Assembly: GCF_015062915.1 (NCBI RefSeq)
Contig: NZ_SUTJ01000013.1
Span: 1 to 39,066, forward strand
Reading direction: 5' to 3'
Length of the DNA stretch: 39,066 nucleotides
DNA from: Methanobrevibacter thaueri
Lineage (GTDB): Archaea; Methanobacteriota; Methanobacteria; Methanobacteriales; Methanobacteriaceae
The notes beneath the pieces were generated by a model, which was not told the origin of the DNA, ran no database searches, and saw nothing but the letters and a program-made list of their open reading frames with translations. The position numbers and the translations under genes are program-made. Shown here piece after piece: positions 9,817-18,710 of the stretch; the first letter of the stretch is position 1; every line of letters begins with the position of its first letter.

Positions 9817-11528
9817 TTAATTATTACATCCATGAACTCGAAAGCATCACCATCAAATAATCCCTTATCAGATATCTTGATTGATGGAATGACCAATAAA
9901 GCCATGAATGCCATTGTCATGAATGGGGATTTAAGCTGGCAGCCTAAAGCAGCAGCCATGTCATGGAGTGTAGCTACCTTTTCAGCCACATCAAATGCAT
10001 CCTTATTACTCATCAATCCTGCTATAGGAAGAGGTAATGATTCAATGAAATCCTCACTATAAATTGCAATTCCACCCATATTGTCAATTACCTGATTGAC
10101 AGCTTGAGCCATTTCTTCGGAAGTGTATCCGACAACGATTATGTTGTGTGAATCATGAGCAACTGATGATGCGATAGCACCTTTTTTAAGACCAAATCCT
10201 TTAACAAACGCATTAGCTACAGTGTTTCCACCATAACGTTCAACAACCGCAATCTTCAATACATCCTGAATGAGATCAGCCTGGACGACGCCATTTTTAG
10301 TTTTTAGCTTTGCAGTTGCTTTTTTGGTTAGCAGGTCACCGTCAATGCACTCAATCACATTGACTTCACATTCCTTACCATCATAATGAATATCAAAGTC
10401 ATCAGGAGTTTTTTTAGATGCGTTGATTGTATTGTGAGCTTCAACTTCTGGAGCATCGAACAGTACATTTTCACCATCGAATACGCATTCGCCTCCAATG
10501 TATGTTTTTTGAATGTTCAAATCGGTAAGGCTGTCCACTATCACATAATCTGCCTGTGCTCCCTCAACAATGGCTCCACAGTTTAGATTATAGTGATATG
10601 CAGGATTTATTGTCACCATGTTGATTGCTTTTAAGATATCGATTCCAAAGCCAACAGCTTTTTTGATTGAAAGATTCAAATGACCCTTGATTAAATCATC
10701 GGGATGCTTGTCGTCACTGACTATGAAATCAAATAGTGGGGAGTAAATTTTACTTTCAAACACGTCCCTATATATCAATCCTAATTGTTCAGGATTTTCG
10801 ATGTTTGATTTACCTTCCCCCATATTGAAAAGTCCTTCCATATCCATGGCAGATGACCCGTCACGAACCATAATCTTGACACCTTTAAGCTTTTTCTCAA
10901 GAGCTTCCAAAACATTACTGCATTCGTGGTCAGTACTTATACCTGGCTCAAGGTATTTATCCAAATCTTCGCGAGAAACCAATGGGGCATGACCGTCAAT
11001 AGGCTTTCCATAGACATGTGCCAACTTAAGTTTCCTGTGAACCTCCTCATCACCATTGATGACACCAGGGAAATTCATCATTTCAGCCAATGCCACAATC
11101 TCATCTTTTTTAAGCAGATATTCTACATCATCTGCATTCAAAGTGGCACCTGATGTCTCGAAGACTGTTGCAGGCACACAGGAAGGTGCTGTGAAATAAA
11201 AATTAAAAGGCACTTGTTTTGCATTTTCAATCATTGCCTCCACACCATAGATTCCCATAACGTTAGCAATCTCATGGGGATCGCAAACTACACCAGTGGT
11301 TCCGTGGCGTACGGCAATTCTGGCAAACTGTGCCGGAGTAATCATACTGCTTTCAATGTGAATGTGAGAATCGATAAAACCCGGTATCATCAATCCGTCA
11401 ACGTCAACTGTTGTTCTCTCATTGACAGTGATCGGTGAGACTTCCTTGTAAATCCCATTTTCAATTGTGATTCTGGCAGGATAAACTGTATCGGATACCA
11501 CATCAAGAATATAAGCAGTGAATGACAT
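9813..11528 (-). CDS. ade: Adenine deaminase
   Basis: A metal-dependent amidohydrolase of 571 residues, normal length for Ade, converting adenine to hypoxanthine and ammonia in purine salvage. The first metal motif [10 protein letters not shown] is at about residue 54, then [23 protein letters not shown] and SDDKHPDDL. The C-terminal adenine-deaminase domain has [14 protein letters not shown] and [15 protein letters not shown] (11536-11540) lies 7 nt before the ATG at 11528 and only 4 nt before the ATG at 11531, so I prefer 11528. If 11531 is used, start and upstream stop overlap as TAATG. It forms a two-gene operon with the TIGR00300 enzyme. A purine permease of the AzgA type is encoded 6 kb away, consistent with salvage. 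Confidence 0.95.
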   Translation of the reverse strand: MSFTAYILDVVSDTVYPARITIENGIYKEVSPITVNERTTVDVDGLMIPGFIDSHIHIESSMITPAQFARIAVRHGTTGVVCDPHEIANVMGIYGVEAMIENAKQVPFNFYFTAPSCVPATVFETSGATLNADDVEYLLKKDEIVALAEMMNFPGVINGDEEVHRKLKLAHVYGKPIDGHAPLVSREDLDKYLEPGISTDHECSNVLEALEKKLKGVKIMVRDGSSAMDMEGLFNMGEGKSNIENPEQLGLIYRDVFESKIYSPLFDFIVSDDKHPDDLIKGHLNLSIKKAVGFGIDILKAINMVTINPAYHYNLNCGAIVEGAQADYVIVDSLTDLNIQKTYIGGECVFDGENVLFDAPEVEAHNTINASKKTPDDFDIHYDGKECEVNVIECIDGDLLTKKATAKLKTKNGVVQADLIQDVLKIAVVERYGGNTVANAFVKGFGLKKGAIASSVAHDSHNIIVVGYTSEEMAQAVNQVIDNMGGIAIYSEDFIESLPLPIAGLMSNKDAFDVAEKVATLHDMAAALGCQLKSPFMTMAFMALLVIPSIKISDKGLFDGDAFEFMDVIIN

Positions 11529-11530
11529 CA

Positions 11531-12751
11531 TTAATCCTCCATCAATGCATTATAAAGAAGTGGCAAGAATGTACCGATATCTGTAACAATACCCACCACT
11601 TGAGCGCTGCCCCTATCGGAGAGCTTTGTCACTGTTGATGGATTGATGTCCACACAGATACTTTTAACTCTTGAAGGGAGAAGGTTACCTGTTGCGATTG
11701 AATGAAGCATGGTGGCAATCATGATAACCATGTCAACTTCCTGAGCGTAATGCCTCATAAGCTTTTGTGCCTCGGCGGTGTCTGTTATGACATCAGGCAA
11801 AGGTCCATCGTCACGAATGGAACCTGCAAGAACATATGGAACATCATTCTTTACACACTCATACATGATACCGCCAGTCAAGGTACCGTCCTCAACTGCC
11901 TTTTTGATGGAGCCTGAATTGTTGATCCTGTTTATGGCCCTCATGTGGTGAGTGTGGCCGTGAGCGACAATCTTACCGGTTTCCACTTCAATACCTAATG
12001 AGGTTCCGAAAAGATTGGATTCGATATCATGAGTTGCCAAAGCGTTACCCGCCATGATTACGTCAATGTATCCTTCCTTGACAAGTTCAGCCAAGTATTT
12101 TCCTGATCCAGTGTGTACAATTGCAGGCCCTCCAACAATACCAATCTTACCACCTTTAGCCTTGATTTCCTTCATCTCTTCAGCAATACCATTGATTAAA
12201 TTCATCAAAGGCTTTTCAGAGGAGACTTCACTGTTCATGAACTCGAAGACTTGCTGTTCTTCACGTGATCTGTGAGGTGGTGTGACCCTTACACCGTCAA
12301 GGCCAACAACAATCTTATCGCCTGCCTTAACATCTGCAATTGGTTTTACGAATGCTCTTTTGGCATCTTCATCCACTACAACTAAACAGTCCATTTCAAT
12401 CTCTTCAACAGGTATCCAATTACCATCATAAAAGATATGGGTGGTGTGATTGGATGATGAATAAAATCCTTCAGGAGCAACCTTATCCTTGGTTGATGCA
12501 ACAAGATTAACTTCCTTAATCTCATCGATGGCTGCACCAAGTACAGACAGTTCATCCAAGATGGACTCTAAAAGTTCGGGAGAATCTGCTGAAACTTCAA
12601 TCTTTGCATGACTTACATCTGATTTCTTGCGTCCAACATCAATTTCCAATATATCAAATTCTCCGCCTTTGTCCATAATAATGCCCATTGTCTTAGTTAA
12701 AGTCAATGAATCAATAATATGGCCTGAAAGCTCAATAGTTCTTTTATTCAT
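11531..12751 (-). CDS. TIGR00300 / AgrE-type ornithine cyclodeaminase family protein
   Basis: A 406-residue enzyme matching the LOR/SDH-type TIGR00300 family. The M. maripaludis member is described as an archaeal ornithine cyclodeaminase, converting ornithine to proline with loss of ammonia. Visible features are the N-terminal conserved [14 protein letters not shown] (residues 4-17), a central [14 protein letters not shown] segment, and a C-terminal Rossmann-like part with [18 protein letters not shown] (about 205-222) and [12 protein letters not shown]. The start at 12751 has GGAG 9 nt upstream. A longer in-frame ATG at 12766 overlaps that SD and adds MEHIV, which is not typical of the family. 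It is the first gene of the operon with ade. Proline synthesis is the best reading; activity is inferred. Confidence 0.8.
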   Translation of the reverse strand: MNKRTIELSGHIIDSLTLTKTMGIIMDKGGEFDILEIDVGRKKSDVSHAKIEVSADSPELLESILDELSVLGAAIDEIKEVNLVASTKDKVAPEGFYSSSNHTTHIFYDGNWIPVEEIEMDCLVVVDEDAKRAFVKPIADVKAGDKIVVGLDGVRVTPPHRSREEQQVFEFMNSEVSSEKPLMNLINGIAEEMKEIKAKGGKIGIVGGPAIVHTGSGKYLAELVKEGYIDVIMAGNALATHDIESNLFGTSLGIEVETGKIVAHGHTHHMRAINRINNSGSIKKAVEDGTLTGGIMYECVKNDVPYVLAGSIRDDGPLPDVITDTAEAQKLMRHYAQEVDMVIMIATMLHSIATGNLLPSRVKSICVDINPSTVTKLSDRGSAQVVGIVTDIGTFLPLLYNALMED

Positions 12752-12797
12752 AACAATATGCTCCATTTTTAGTTAATATTATAACTATATTTTCGGT
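12752..12797 (-). promoter_or_regulatory. Promoter of the TIGR00300-ade operon
   Basis: On the minus strand CGAAAATATAGTTATAA (about 12781-12797) reads as BRE plus TATA. It predicts a start near 12765 and a short leader that holds the GGAG at 12761-12764. Confidence 0.45.
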
Positions 12798-12885
12798 GAT
12801 ATTTAATGGTATTGTTACGATGCAAATTTAATTAAAATAATAAAAATAAAAAAAAGAAAAATAAATCAACAATATTTAAAATATG

Positions 12886-13788
12886 TTATTTTTGATTTTT
12901 CTTAAATGATTTTATAGATTTTGGAATTCCTATAACCGAAACATTATCAAATGTAGATTGTTTAATTTTTTTCTTATAAAATTCCTCTTCATCAAATGTT
13001 CCATTTTGTTTTTCCTCGTTAATCTCCCTAACGATATCATTTACCATTTTATGATAAAATTTTAAAGCTTCATCATGAGACATGTCTTTTGTAGGAGTGT
13101 ACACCTGTGCAGCAACAACACCAATTGGACTACCTCCACCACCCATCATGCTTCTTTCAAATAAAAGTAAGTCTTTAACATAATTATCATCAATAGAATC
13201 TAATACCTCTAGAAAAACAGGCTCTATTTTTTCAAAATATGCTCGATCCATACCTCTATTTCCTGCTTTTGATAAATTTTTATACCTATAAGACGCAGTT
13301 TTATCTAAAACCTTATCCATAGATTTGCTTTTAGAGAATAAACCGCCTAATTTGCCAGAAATTTTATTATCTAAATCAATGACATCATCAAGGATATCAC
13401 TACCCTCTGAAGAATTTTGATTTGATGAAACATTATTGTTTTGTTTTTCTCCACTTATTTTAGTTCCACAACTAGGACAAAAAACATTGTCCCCAACTTC
13501 AGCGCCACAACCTGGACAAAAATGTTTCATAGGCTCTTTTTCAATTTTAGTCCCACAACTAGGACAAAAAGCACTATCTCCTACTTCTTGTCCACAACTA
13601 GGGCAAAATGATTTTGATACTTCTTTCACTATTTTTGTTCCGCATTTTGGACAAAAAGCATTATCCCCAACATCAAAACCACAATTCGGACAAGAGGATG
13701 CAAGAATTTTTTGTTCAACTTTTGTACCGCAGTTAGGGCAAAAAGCATTATCCCCAACATCAAAACCACAGTTATTACAATTCACCAT
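12886..13788 (-). CDS. Four-zinc-ribbon protein of unknown function
   Basis: A 300-residue protein. Residues 1-117 hold four tandem zinc ribbons of the form C-x2-C-x9-C-x2-C (first: C4, C7, C17, C20). Each repeats a variant of CPxCGxxVGDxAFCPxCGTK. The first two modules are nearly identical at DNA level, indicating recent duplication. A polar linker (about 118-135) follows, then a mostly alpha-helical unique domain with a GGGGSPIG stretch near 215. I recognise no family for that domain. No membrane segment. GAGG (13795-13798) is 6 nt before ATG 13788; the upstream in-frame TTG at 13800 overlaps the SD and is rejected. It is last in the zinc-ribbon operon, 66 nt after the preceding gene, and may also be read separately. 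Confidence 0.8.
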   Translation of the reverse strand: MVNCNNCGFDVGDNAFCPNCGTKVEQKILASSCPNCGFDVGDNAFCPKCGTKIVKEVSKSFCPSCGQEVGDSAFCPSCGTKIEKEPMKHFCPGCGAEVGDNVFCPSCGTKISGEKQNNNVSSNQNSSEGSDILDDVIDLDNKISGKLGGLFSKSKSMDKVLDKTASYRYKNLSKAGNRGMDRAYFEKIEPVFLEVLDSIDDNYVKDLLLFERSMMGGGGSPIGVVAAQVYTPTKDMSHDEALKFYHKMVNDIVREINEEKQNGTFDEEEFYKKKIKQSTFDNVSVIGIPKSIKSFKKNQK

Positions 13789-13854
13789 ATTTTTCCTCAA
13801 ATAATATTTTTTTTATTTTAGATTTGCATTTAAAGAAAATTTATAAAGTACAAA

Positions 13855-14670
13855 TCATAACATTCCCTTGAAATTGTCTGTTAATCCAAGAATAGTTTCT
13901 TTAAGGTAGATATTTGAAACATATGCCATGATTATTCCTAAAATAACAATCAATACTAAATGGCCTCCGAAAAATCCTTCATAAACTCCTGCAACAAAAG
14001 CCCCATATGTGAATTCGACTAATGGAGTTTCTAAAAGGCCTAAAATTAATCCAACAATCAAACCGAATACAACTGCATTGGCTTCATTATCAATAGCTGC
14101 ACCGAAAAATCCTGCAGACAAAATGATTGCAATAACAAAGGACAACCATGAAAATCCTATCAATAACCCTATAAATGACAATATCAATGCTACAACGAGA
14201 GCGACAATTGATGGCTTAATTATTGTGTTCAGATTAATCTTATCTACAAAAGAACCTGTGGTTACTAATTCCTGTTTATTTGTTTCACCTGTGAACACAT
14301 TTGCTCCACACTCCTCGCAGAATGCATCATTGTCCCCAACTTCAGCACCACAATTTGGACAATTCTTTTTGTTGACTTTTTGAACTTGATTGACCTTAGT
14401 TCCACATGTTGGGCAGAATAATGTATTTTCAGGCAAAGTTGATCCACAACTTTCGCATTTTAAGGTATCCTCTTCCTCAAATTTAACTTCAGTACCACAA
14501 CTTGGGCAGAATGAATTATTTTCATTTAATTCTGCACCACAATTGCTGCAAACTATTTTAGTATCTACAACTTCTTTTATTTCCTCAGATTTGACAAGAT
14601 TATTTCCACAATTAGGACAGTTTTCCAATTCATCAGAAACATCCAATCCACAACTACTGCATTTGACCAT
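13855..14670 (-). CDS. Zinc-ribbon membrane protein
   Basis: A 271-residue protein with four N-terminal C-x2-C zinc ribbons (residues about 4-22, 41-59, 74-92, 105-124). A hydrophobic C-terminal half (about 148-262) has four or five membrane spans, rich in Gly and Leu/Ile (IALVVALILSFIGLLIGF; VFGLIVGLILGLLE; HLVLIVILGIIMAYV). The layout resembles other archaeal zinc-ribbon/DUF5518-like membrane proteins. The ribbons would face the cytosol and could recruit partners; no enzymatic motif is seen. GGTGAT lies just upstream of the start. It follows the zinc-ribbon/SHOCT gene after 12 nt, so the two are almost certainly co-transcribed. Confidence 0.82.
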   Translation of the reverse strand: MVKCSSCGLDVSDELENCPNCGNNLVKSEEIKEVVDTKIVCSNCGAELNENNSFCPSCGTEVKFEEEDTLKCESCGSTLPENTLFCPTCGTKVNQVQKVNKKNCPNCGAEVGDNDAFCEECGANVFTGETNKQELVTTGSFVDKINLNTIIKPSIVALVVALILSFIGLLIGFSWLSFVIAIILSAGFFGAAIDNEANAVVFGLIVGLILGLLETPLVEFTYGAFVAGVYEGFFGGHLVLIVILGIIMAYVSNIYLKETILGLTDNFKGML

Positions 14671-14682
14671 TTATATCACCAT

Positions 14683-15645
14683 TTATCCAAATAGCAAATC
14701 TTTTTTAAGTTGATCAAATTCATCTTGAGTAATAGCTCCACTTTCTAGCAATTCCTGGAATTCTTTTAATTGTTGAGCTTTTGTTGGTTCTGCAGTTTGA
14801 TTTTCAACAATGACTTTTTGAGGTTGATTTCTTAAAGATTCGAATAAATTAACAAGATTTTGACCAAACTGATAACTTGGAAGTCTAATTTCATAAAAAG
14901 TGTTATCAACAAGTTTAATTAATAACCTGTCAAACATGTCCGCACTATCATTATTTGCAATCATGTCTTTAAACCTAGTGGCTTTAAGAGATTGAATATC
15001 ATTTTGAATGTATCTACGAATATCATGGGCAGAAGTAGGGGCACGTTTAGTGATGTCTTCATATCTGCTTTCATCACCTAAACCTAAAGTCACTCTCATT
15101 GAAACAATTTTATCAAAGTAAAAATTATTTATTCCTGCATTGACTTTTTTCCAATCCCTATTATCAATTTCCATAAATACAAATTTATCCTCTTTTATCA
15201 TGAAGAAACCATCAATCATGGTTTCATTACCAAAAGCCTTTGATAAATTCATGAAGGGAATTCCACCAGATGTAACTGCATATACATCAGTAAAAAGAGC
15301 ATTAACAGTCCTGTGTTTGGATGTACCTTGCTCTAATTTGTTGAATCTACGTACACTAGTTAAAAAATAATCTTCATCTTTAATCCCAAACTCTTCTGCA
15401 AGTTTATCATATCTTTCAAGAACTTCATCACGACGTGCATTCCATTCTTGTTGCCTAAAAGATACGGAAGCACCATTAGCTAATCTATGACCACATTCTA
15501 CACAGAAATTAGTGTTTCTAGAGTTTTTTGTTCCACATTTCGGACAAACATCAGATGAATTATCAAATTTTTCTACCTTTTCACCACAGTTGAAACAAAA
15601 ATCAGATCCAACAACTTCCGCACCACAATTATTACATTTAACCAT
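14683..15645 (-). CDS. Zinc-ribbon, PH-like and SHOCT domain protein
   Basis: A 320-residue protein. Residues 1-60 carry two zinc ribbons (C4/C7/C17/C20 and C34/C37/C47/C50). A central region (about 65-270), probably beta-rich and PH-like (KFVFMEIDNRDWKKVNAGINN, ISxVTLG-type strands, NTFYEIRLPS), follows. The last 30 residues are a clear SHOCT helix-hairpin (LKEFQELLESGAITQDEFDQLK), a short module usually found at protein termini and linked to oligomerisation or membrane-associated assemblies. Cytosolic, with no TM segment. It is the core of the operon, sitting 8 nt after the preceding gene and 12 nt before the zinc-ribbon membrane protein. Domain calls are from sequence; role is unknown. Confidence 0.82.
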   Translation of the reverse strand: MVKCNNCGAEVVGSDFCFNCGEKVEKFDNSSDVCPKCGTKNSRNTNFCVECGHRLANGASVSFRQQEWNARRDEVLERYDKLAEEFGIKDEDYFLTSVRRFNKLEQGTSKHRTVNALFTDVYAVTSGGIPFMNLSKAFGNETMIDGFFMIKEDKFVFMEIDNRDWKKVNAGINNFYFDKIVSMRVTLGLGDESRYEDITKRAPTSAHDIRRYIQNDIQSLKATRFKDMIANNDSADMFDRLLIKLVDNTFYEIRLPSYQFGQNLVNLFESLRNQPQKVIVENQTAEPTKAQQLKEFQELLESGAITQDEFDQLKKDLLFG

Positions 15646-15653
15646 AAATTCAC

Positions 15654-16199
15654 CTATTGTTGATTAATTGTTTTTCTAATCCTATTTCCCCATGCATTTT
15701 CTTCCATATCTTTAACAGTTGAATCCAAATTACTGGATACATCAGCCACAGAACTATTCAATGCATTGATCTTATTATCCATAATATCAATTTCTAATTT
15801 CATGAAACCCTTTTCAATATCAGTGTAGATTTTTGAAGTTTCTTCTGAAATCAACTCAACATCAGTTCCTTCATTCAGCATGTCCATTAATCTTAAAAAT
15901 ACATGTTCTTGGTGTTGTTTTTCATATTCCTTAATATCTGCAACACTGTAGATTCTGTCCAATAACATTTTAAGGATATTGATAAAGTCTTCCCTATCAG
16001 AGTGATCATTAACATTGTGAGGAAGGATATCAGTTTTAAGTAAAAATACTGATTGAATATCATTATCATTTTTCAACACTAAAGAATATCCTTTGTTTTC
16101 AATATAAACCAATGCTATAGATTGTTTTTCATAAATATCAATTTCCACTTTTGAAAACTCTTTAGGAATTGATAAGAAATCTAGATTACGCACTAACAT
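15654..16199 (-). CDS. Hypothetical cytosolic protein in the zinc-ribbon operon
   Basis: A 181-residue protein that I do not recognise. The first 70 residues look beta-rich (VEIDIYEKQSIALVYIENKGYSLVLKN in part). The middle is helical and acidic. The last 60 residues (IEKGFMKLEIDIMDNKINALNSSVADVSSNLDSTVKDME) have heptad-like spacing consistent with a coiled coil. No Cys ribbon, TM segment or signal peptide. It lies 9 nt after the two-TM gene and 8 nt before the zinc-ribbon/SHOCT gene, so it should act in the same complex or response as those products. Confidence 0.72.
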   Translation of the reverse strand: MLVRNLDFLSIPKEFSKVEIDIYEKQSIALVYIENKGYSLVLKNDNDIQSVFLLKTDILPHNVNDHSDREDFINILKMLLDRIYSVADIKEYEKQHQEHVFLRLMDMLNEGTDVELISEETSKIYTDIEKGFMKLEIDIMDNKINALNSSVADVSSNLDSTVKDMEENAWGNRIRKTINQQ

Positions 16200-16208
16200 T
16201 TTAACACC

Positions 16209-16424
16209 TCATTTTTTAATAAAATCCTTAGCAAATTTACCGATGAAATAAATTACGGCACCCACTGCAACAATTATAATGAATATGAACAATAAACTTC
16301 CAAAACCCATCAATAAGGCAGGAATAAGTCTGATTAAAAACATTACCACAATTAATATGACAAAAATCATTATGATAATGCCCACTCCAAATCCCATATT
16401 TTCAAAAAAGTCTAAAAAATCCAT
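16209..16424 (-). CDS. Small two-span membrane protein
   Basis: 71 residues, of which about 13-35 (VGIIIMIFVILIVVMFLIRL) and 38-62 (LLMGFGSLLFIFIIIVAVGAVIYF) are strongly hydrophobic spans, followed by a basic tail KFAKDFIKK. No family recognised. It is second in the operon, 8 nt after the secreted-protein gene and 9 nt before the unknown cytosolic gene. An anchoring or pore-like role is possible; nothing in the sequence decides it. Confidence 0.75.
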   Translation of the reverse strand: MDFLDFFENMGFGVGIIIMIFVILIVVMFLIRLIPALLMGFGSLLFIFIIIVAVGAVIYFIGKFAKDFIKK

Positions 16425-16432
16425 AATCTACC

Positions 16433-16939
16433 TCATTTAAATTTAACGGAACTTGCATAAGATTTCAGCATGTCAAGGTCATACCCACCGACAAAAACGG
16501 CTTTACTATAATCATCACTTCTAACGCCAACAACATATTCAGGCAGATTTGTCATACCGATATCATTGTAAAACACCAGCATATCCCCATCGCTTTGATA
16601 GAAATTATAGACAAATGAAGTTGTCAGAACATGAACTGAATAATCCGCAGCATTTGCGTAGCCTCCACCCACTTGGGAATTATCATAATAGTAAACAGCA
16701 AATTCATCCTCATCAATGACATTATTAGGATCATTATCTTTTAGATATTCTTTTGCACAGCCTAATGGCTTATTATCATAACACCAAGCAGAATCACTGT
16801 AATGTTCTCCTATCGGAACATTCATTGTGAATAGGCCGTCAAAATCCTGAGTTGCAGTTGCAAATGAACTAACAGCAGTTATGGCGATTAATGCCAAAAT
16901 AAAGATTAATAACAACCATCTTTTCTTGATAAGTATCAC
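16433..16939 (-). CDS. Secreted or membrane-anchored hypothetical protein, first gene of the operon
   Basis: Up to 168 residues. A basic N-terminus (IKKRW) and a hydrophobic segment LLLIFILALIAITAVSSFA with an Ala cleavage-like end indicate a signal peptide. The mature part is acidic and Tyr-rich (FAVYYYDNSQVGGGYANAADYSV) with one close Cys pair (WCYDNKPLGCAK). No family recognised. The start is odd: the only in-frame canonical codon near the signal peptide is GTG at 16939, which lies inside the SD GAGGTGAT. The codon in ideal position (16928-16930) reads ATC rather than ATG. Either the overlapping GTG is used, or the start is non-canonical or mutated. It is first in the six-gene run. Confidence 0.7.
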   Translation of the reverse strand: MILIKKRWLLLIFILALIAITAVSSFATATQDFDGLFTMNVPIGEHYSDSAWCYDNKPLGCAKEYLKDNDPNNVIDEDEFAVYYYDNSQVGGGYANAADYSVHVLTTSFVYNFYQSDGDMLVFYNDIGMTNLPEYVVGVRSDDYSKAVFVGGYDLDMLKSYASSVKFK

Positions 16940-17049
16940 CTCGTTTATTCGGTAATATTATTTTAGTACACACATAATATAAACATTGCTATTAGCATGC
17001 TAATATCATATAGATATCTATTAAATAGCTAAAATCAAAATTTTTAAAT
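16940..17049. promoter_or_regulatory. Divergent promoter with two palindromes between regulator and zinc-ribbon operon
   Basis: A minus-strand TATA (GTTTATATTATG, about 16973-16984) predicts a start near 16950 and a short leader for the operon. A plus-strand TATA-like element (CATATAGATAT, about 17007-17017) serves the winged-helix gene. Between them lies a perfect 16-bp palindrome TATTAGCATGCTAATA (16990-17005). Overlapping the plus TATA is a perfect 12-bp palindrome ATAGATATCTAT (17010-17021). Both are placed where a repressor would control the two directions at once. Confidence 0.6.
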
Positions 17050-17328
17050 ATGAGTAAAAAGGACGATATGAGCATTATATCACTGCTAGCTCGCTCCAAA
17101 AAAAGAATCAAAGTGCTGAAATCACTTGAAAATGAAGACAAGATACCTTCAAAAATCAGCAAGGACATTGACGACAACAGCAATCATGTCTCCAAGTATC
17201 TTAAAACATTGAAGGATGCAGAGCTGGTTGAATGCCTTAATGAGGACGATAAAAGATACAGATTTTACAGCATCACCGACAAGGGCAAATACTATCTTGA
17301 CAAGGTAGAAAAAGATTATAACGACTGA
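17050..17328 (+). CDS. Winged-helix transcriptional regulator (ArsR/PadR-like)
   Basis: A 92-residue DNA-binding protein. Residues about 9-90 form one winged helix: helices SLLARSKKRIKVLKSLEN and KIPSKISKDI, recognition helix NSNHVSKYLKTLKDAELV, then wing strands CLNEDDKRYRFYSITDKGKYYLDKV. No metal-binding Cys or ligand domain is visible. The ATG at 17050 has no SD. An internal ATG at 17068 follows an AAAAGGA sequence and would give an 86-residue protein with the whole domain intact. Its head-to-head position and the palindromes in the shared promoter suggest it regulates itself and the zinc-ribbon operon. Confidence 0.82.
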   Translation: MSKKDDMSIISLLARSKKRIKVLKSLENEDKIPSKISKDIDDNSNHVSKYLKTLKDAELVECLNEDDKRYRFYSITDKGKYYLDKVEKDYND

Positions 17329-17329
17329 T

Positions 17330-17372
17330 TTTAAAAAAAATAAAAAAAGTTAGACTCAATATTTGAGTCTAA
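17330..17372 (-). terminator. Terminator of the permease gene with stop codon in the stem
   Basis: Perfect 10-bp stem TTAGACTCAA (17350-17359) / TTGAGTCTAA (17363-17372) with a 3-nt loop. The permease TAG (17369-17371) is inside the stem. On the minus strand the stem runs into a long T-tract (A-run at 17335-17349 on plus). Confidence 0.8.
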
Positions 17373-18706
17373 AGTCCGAAGAACAGGTATATTATAAATA
17401 CAATAACCATCAACCAGATTCCCCAACCTAACTCTTTTGCTTTTCCGCTGGCGAGGCTTGCGATTGCGTATACAACGAATCCCCAAGCGATACCTAATGA
17501 AATGGAGTAGGTTAAAATCATCATGATAATGGTCATGAACACTGAAGCAGCAACGATTATGTTGTCCCATTCAACATCTTTCAATTGAGCAATCATCAAT
17601 ATACCGACGATTACTAATGCAGCACAGGTTACTGGAGAAGTGAATAATCCAAGTACCAATGGTGCGAAGAATATTGATAATAAGAATAAGATACCTGTAA
17701 CAACAGCGGTCAAACCGGTTTTACCACCATTACCAATACCTGCTGCACTTTCTACATAAGCGGTTACTGTACTGGTACCGAATATTGCACCGACAATACC
17801 ACCGACAGCATCAGCGAGGAATGCGTTTTCGATTCCAACAGCTTGACCTTCATCGTCAATGAATCCACATTGTCTACCTAAAGCCATCAATGTTCCTGTT
17901 GTATCGAAGAATGTTACGAATACAAGTGAGAACAGCATCATTATCAGGTTTGGAATGTTTGAGAACAGCTGTCCAAATCCTTTTGTAAATCCTGCAACCA
18001 GTGACAAGTCAAAATTGGTGGTTATGAATTGTGCAGGAACGGCAGGCATAAGCATGTCTCCAGCACCGTATCCGACTGCAGTGAATATTACACCGATGAT
18101 AGCTGTGATTACTAATCCGATGAATACTGCTGCTGGCACTTTTTTAACATATAGTATCAATGTAATGATGATACCGATCATTGCAAGAAGTGCAGGAGCG
18201 GTTGAAAGAGCACCCATTGAAACGAAAGTTGAAGGGTCAGCTACGATAATGCCTGCACCCTTAAGACCAAGGAATGCCAGGAAGAATCCGATAGCGGCAC
18301 CTATACCTAATTTCAAGTCAAGAGGAATAGCGTTTAAGATAGCTTCCCTTAATCCTGAAACGGTAATGATTAAAAAGATTATGCTTGAAATGAATACTGC
18401 TGCAAGTGCAGTTTCCCAAGTGTTTCCCATTCCAAGAATGATTGTGTATGTAAACAATGCATTCAGTCCCATACCTGGAGCTAATCCGACTGGATATTTA
18501 GCAACTAGCCCCATAATTATACTAGCCACACCGGATGCAACTGCTGTTGCAAAGAACACTCCGGTGACAGGCATTCCACCATCACCTAAAATAACTGGGT
18601 TTACACCTAAAATGTAAGCCATAGCAAGGAATGTGGTAATACCTGCGATGATTTCAGTTTTAAAATCAGTTCCATTTTCCTTAAATTTAAAAAAATTGTC
18701 CAACAT
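17369..18706 (-). CDS. NCS2 family purine permease (AzgA/PbuG type)
   Basis: A 445-residue polytopic membrane protein with 12-14 hydrophobic spans, the usual length for COG2252 adenine/guanine/hypoxanthine permeases. Family hallmarks are the N-terminal TEIIAGITTFLAMAYIL with NPVIL, GLAPGMGLNALFTY in the early helices, VFVTFFDTTGTLMALG (around residue 270) and the GTSTVTAYVESAAGI segment. It imports a purine base by proton symport; which base cannot be told from sequence. GAGGTG lies 4 nt before the ATG. A perfect inverted repeat sits at the predicted transcription start, and adenine deaminase is 6 kb away. Monocistronic between its own promoter and terminator. Confidence 0.92.
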   Translation of the reverse strand: MLDNFFKFKENGTDFKTEIIAGITTFLAMAYILGVNPVILGDGGMPVTGVFFATAVASGVASIIMGLVAKYPVGLAPGMGLNALFTYTIILGMGNTWETALAAVFISSIIFLIITVSGLREAILNAIPLDLKLGIGAAIGFFLAFLGLKGAGIIVADPSTFVSMGALSTAPALLAMIGIIITLILYVKKVPAAVFIGLVITAIIGVIFTAVGYGAGDMLMPAVPAQFITTNFDLSLVAGFTKGFGQLFSNIPNLIMMLFSLVFVTFFDTTGTLMALGRQCGFIDDEGQAVGIENAFLADAVGGIVGAIFGTSTVTAYVESAAGIGNGGKTGLTAVVTGILFLLSIFFAPLVLGLFTSPVTCAALVIVGILMIAQLKDVEWDNIIVAASVFMTIIMMILTYSISLGIAWGFVVYAIASLASGKAKELGWGIWLMVIVFIIYLFFGL

Positions 18707-18710
18707 ATAA

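Noticed and set aside
13436..13804. Plus-strand ORF with repeated PQxGQKALSPTS units
   Set aside because: It is the antisense shadow of the zinc-ribbon repeats in the minus-strand gene; the periodicity comes from those repeats.
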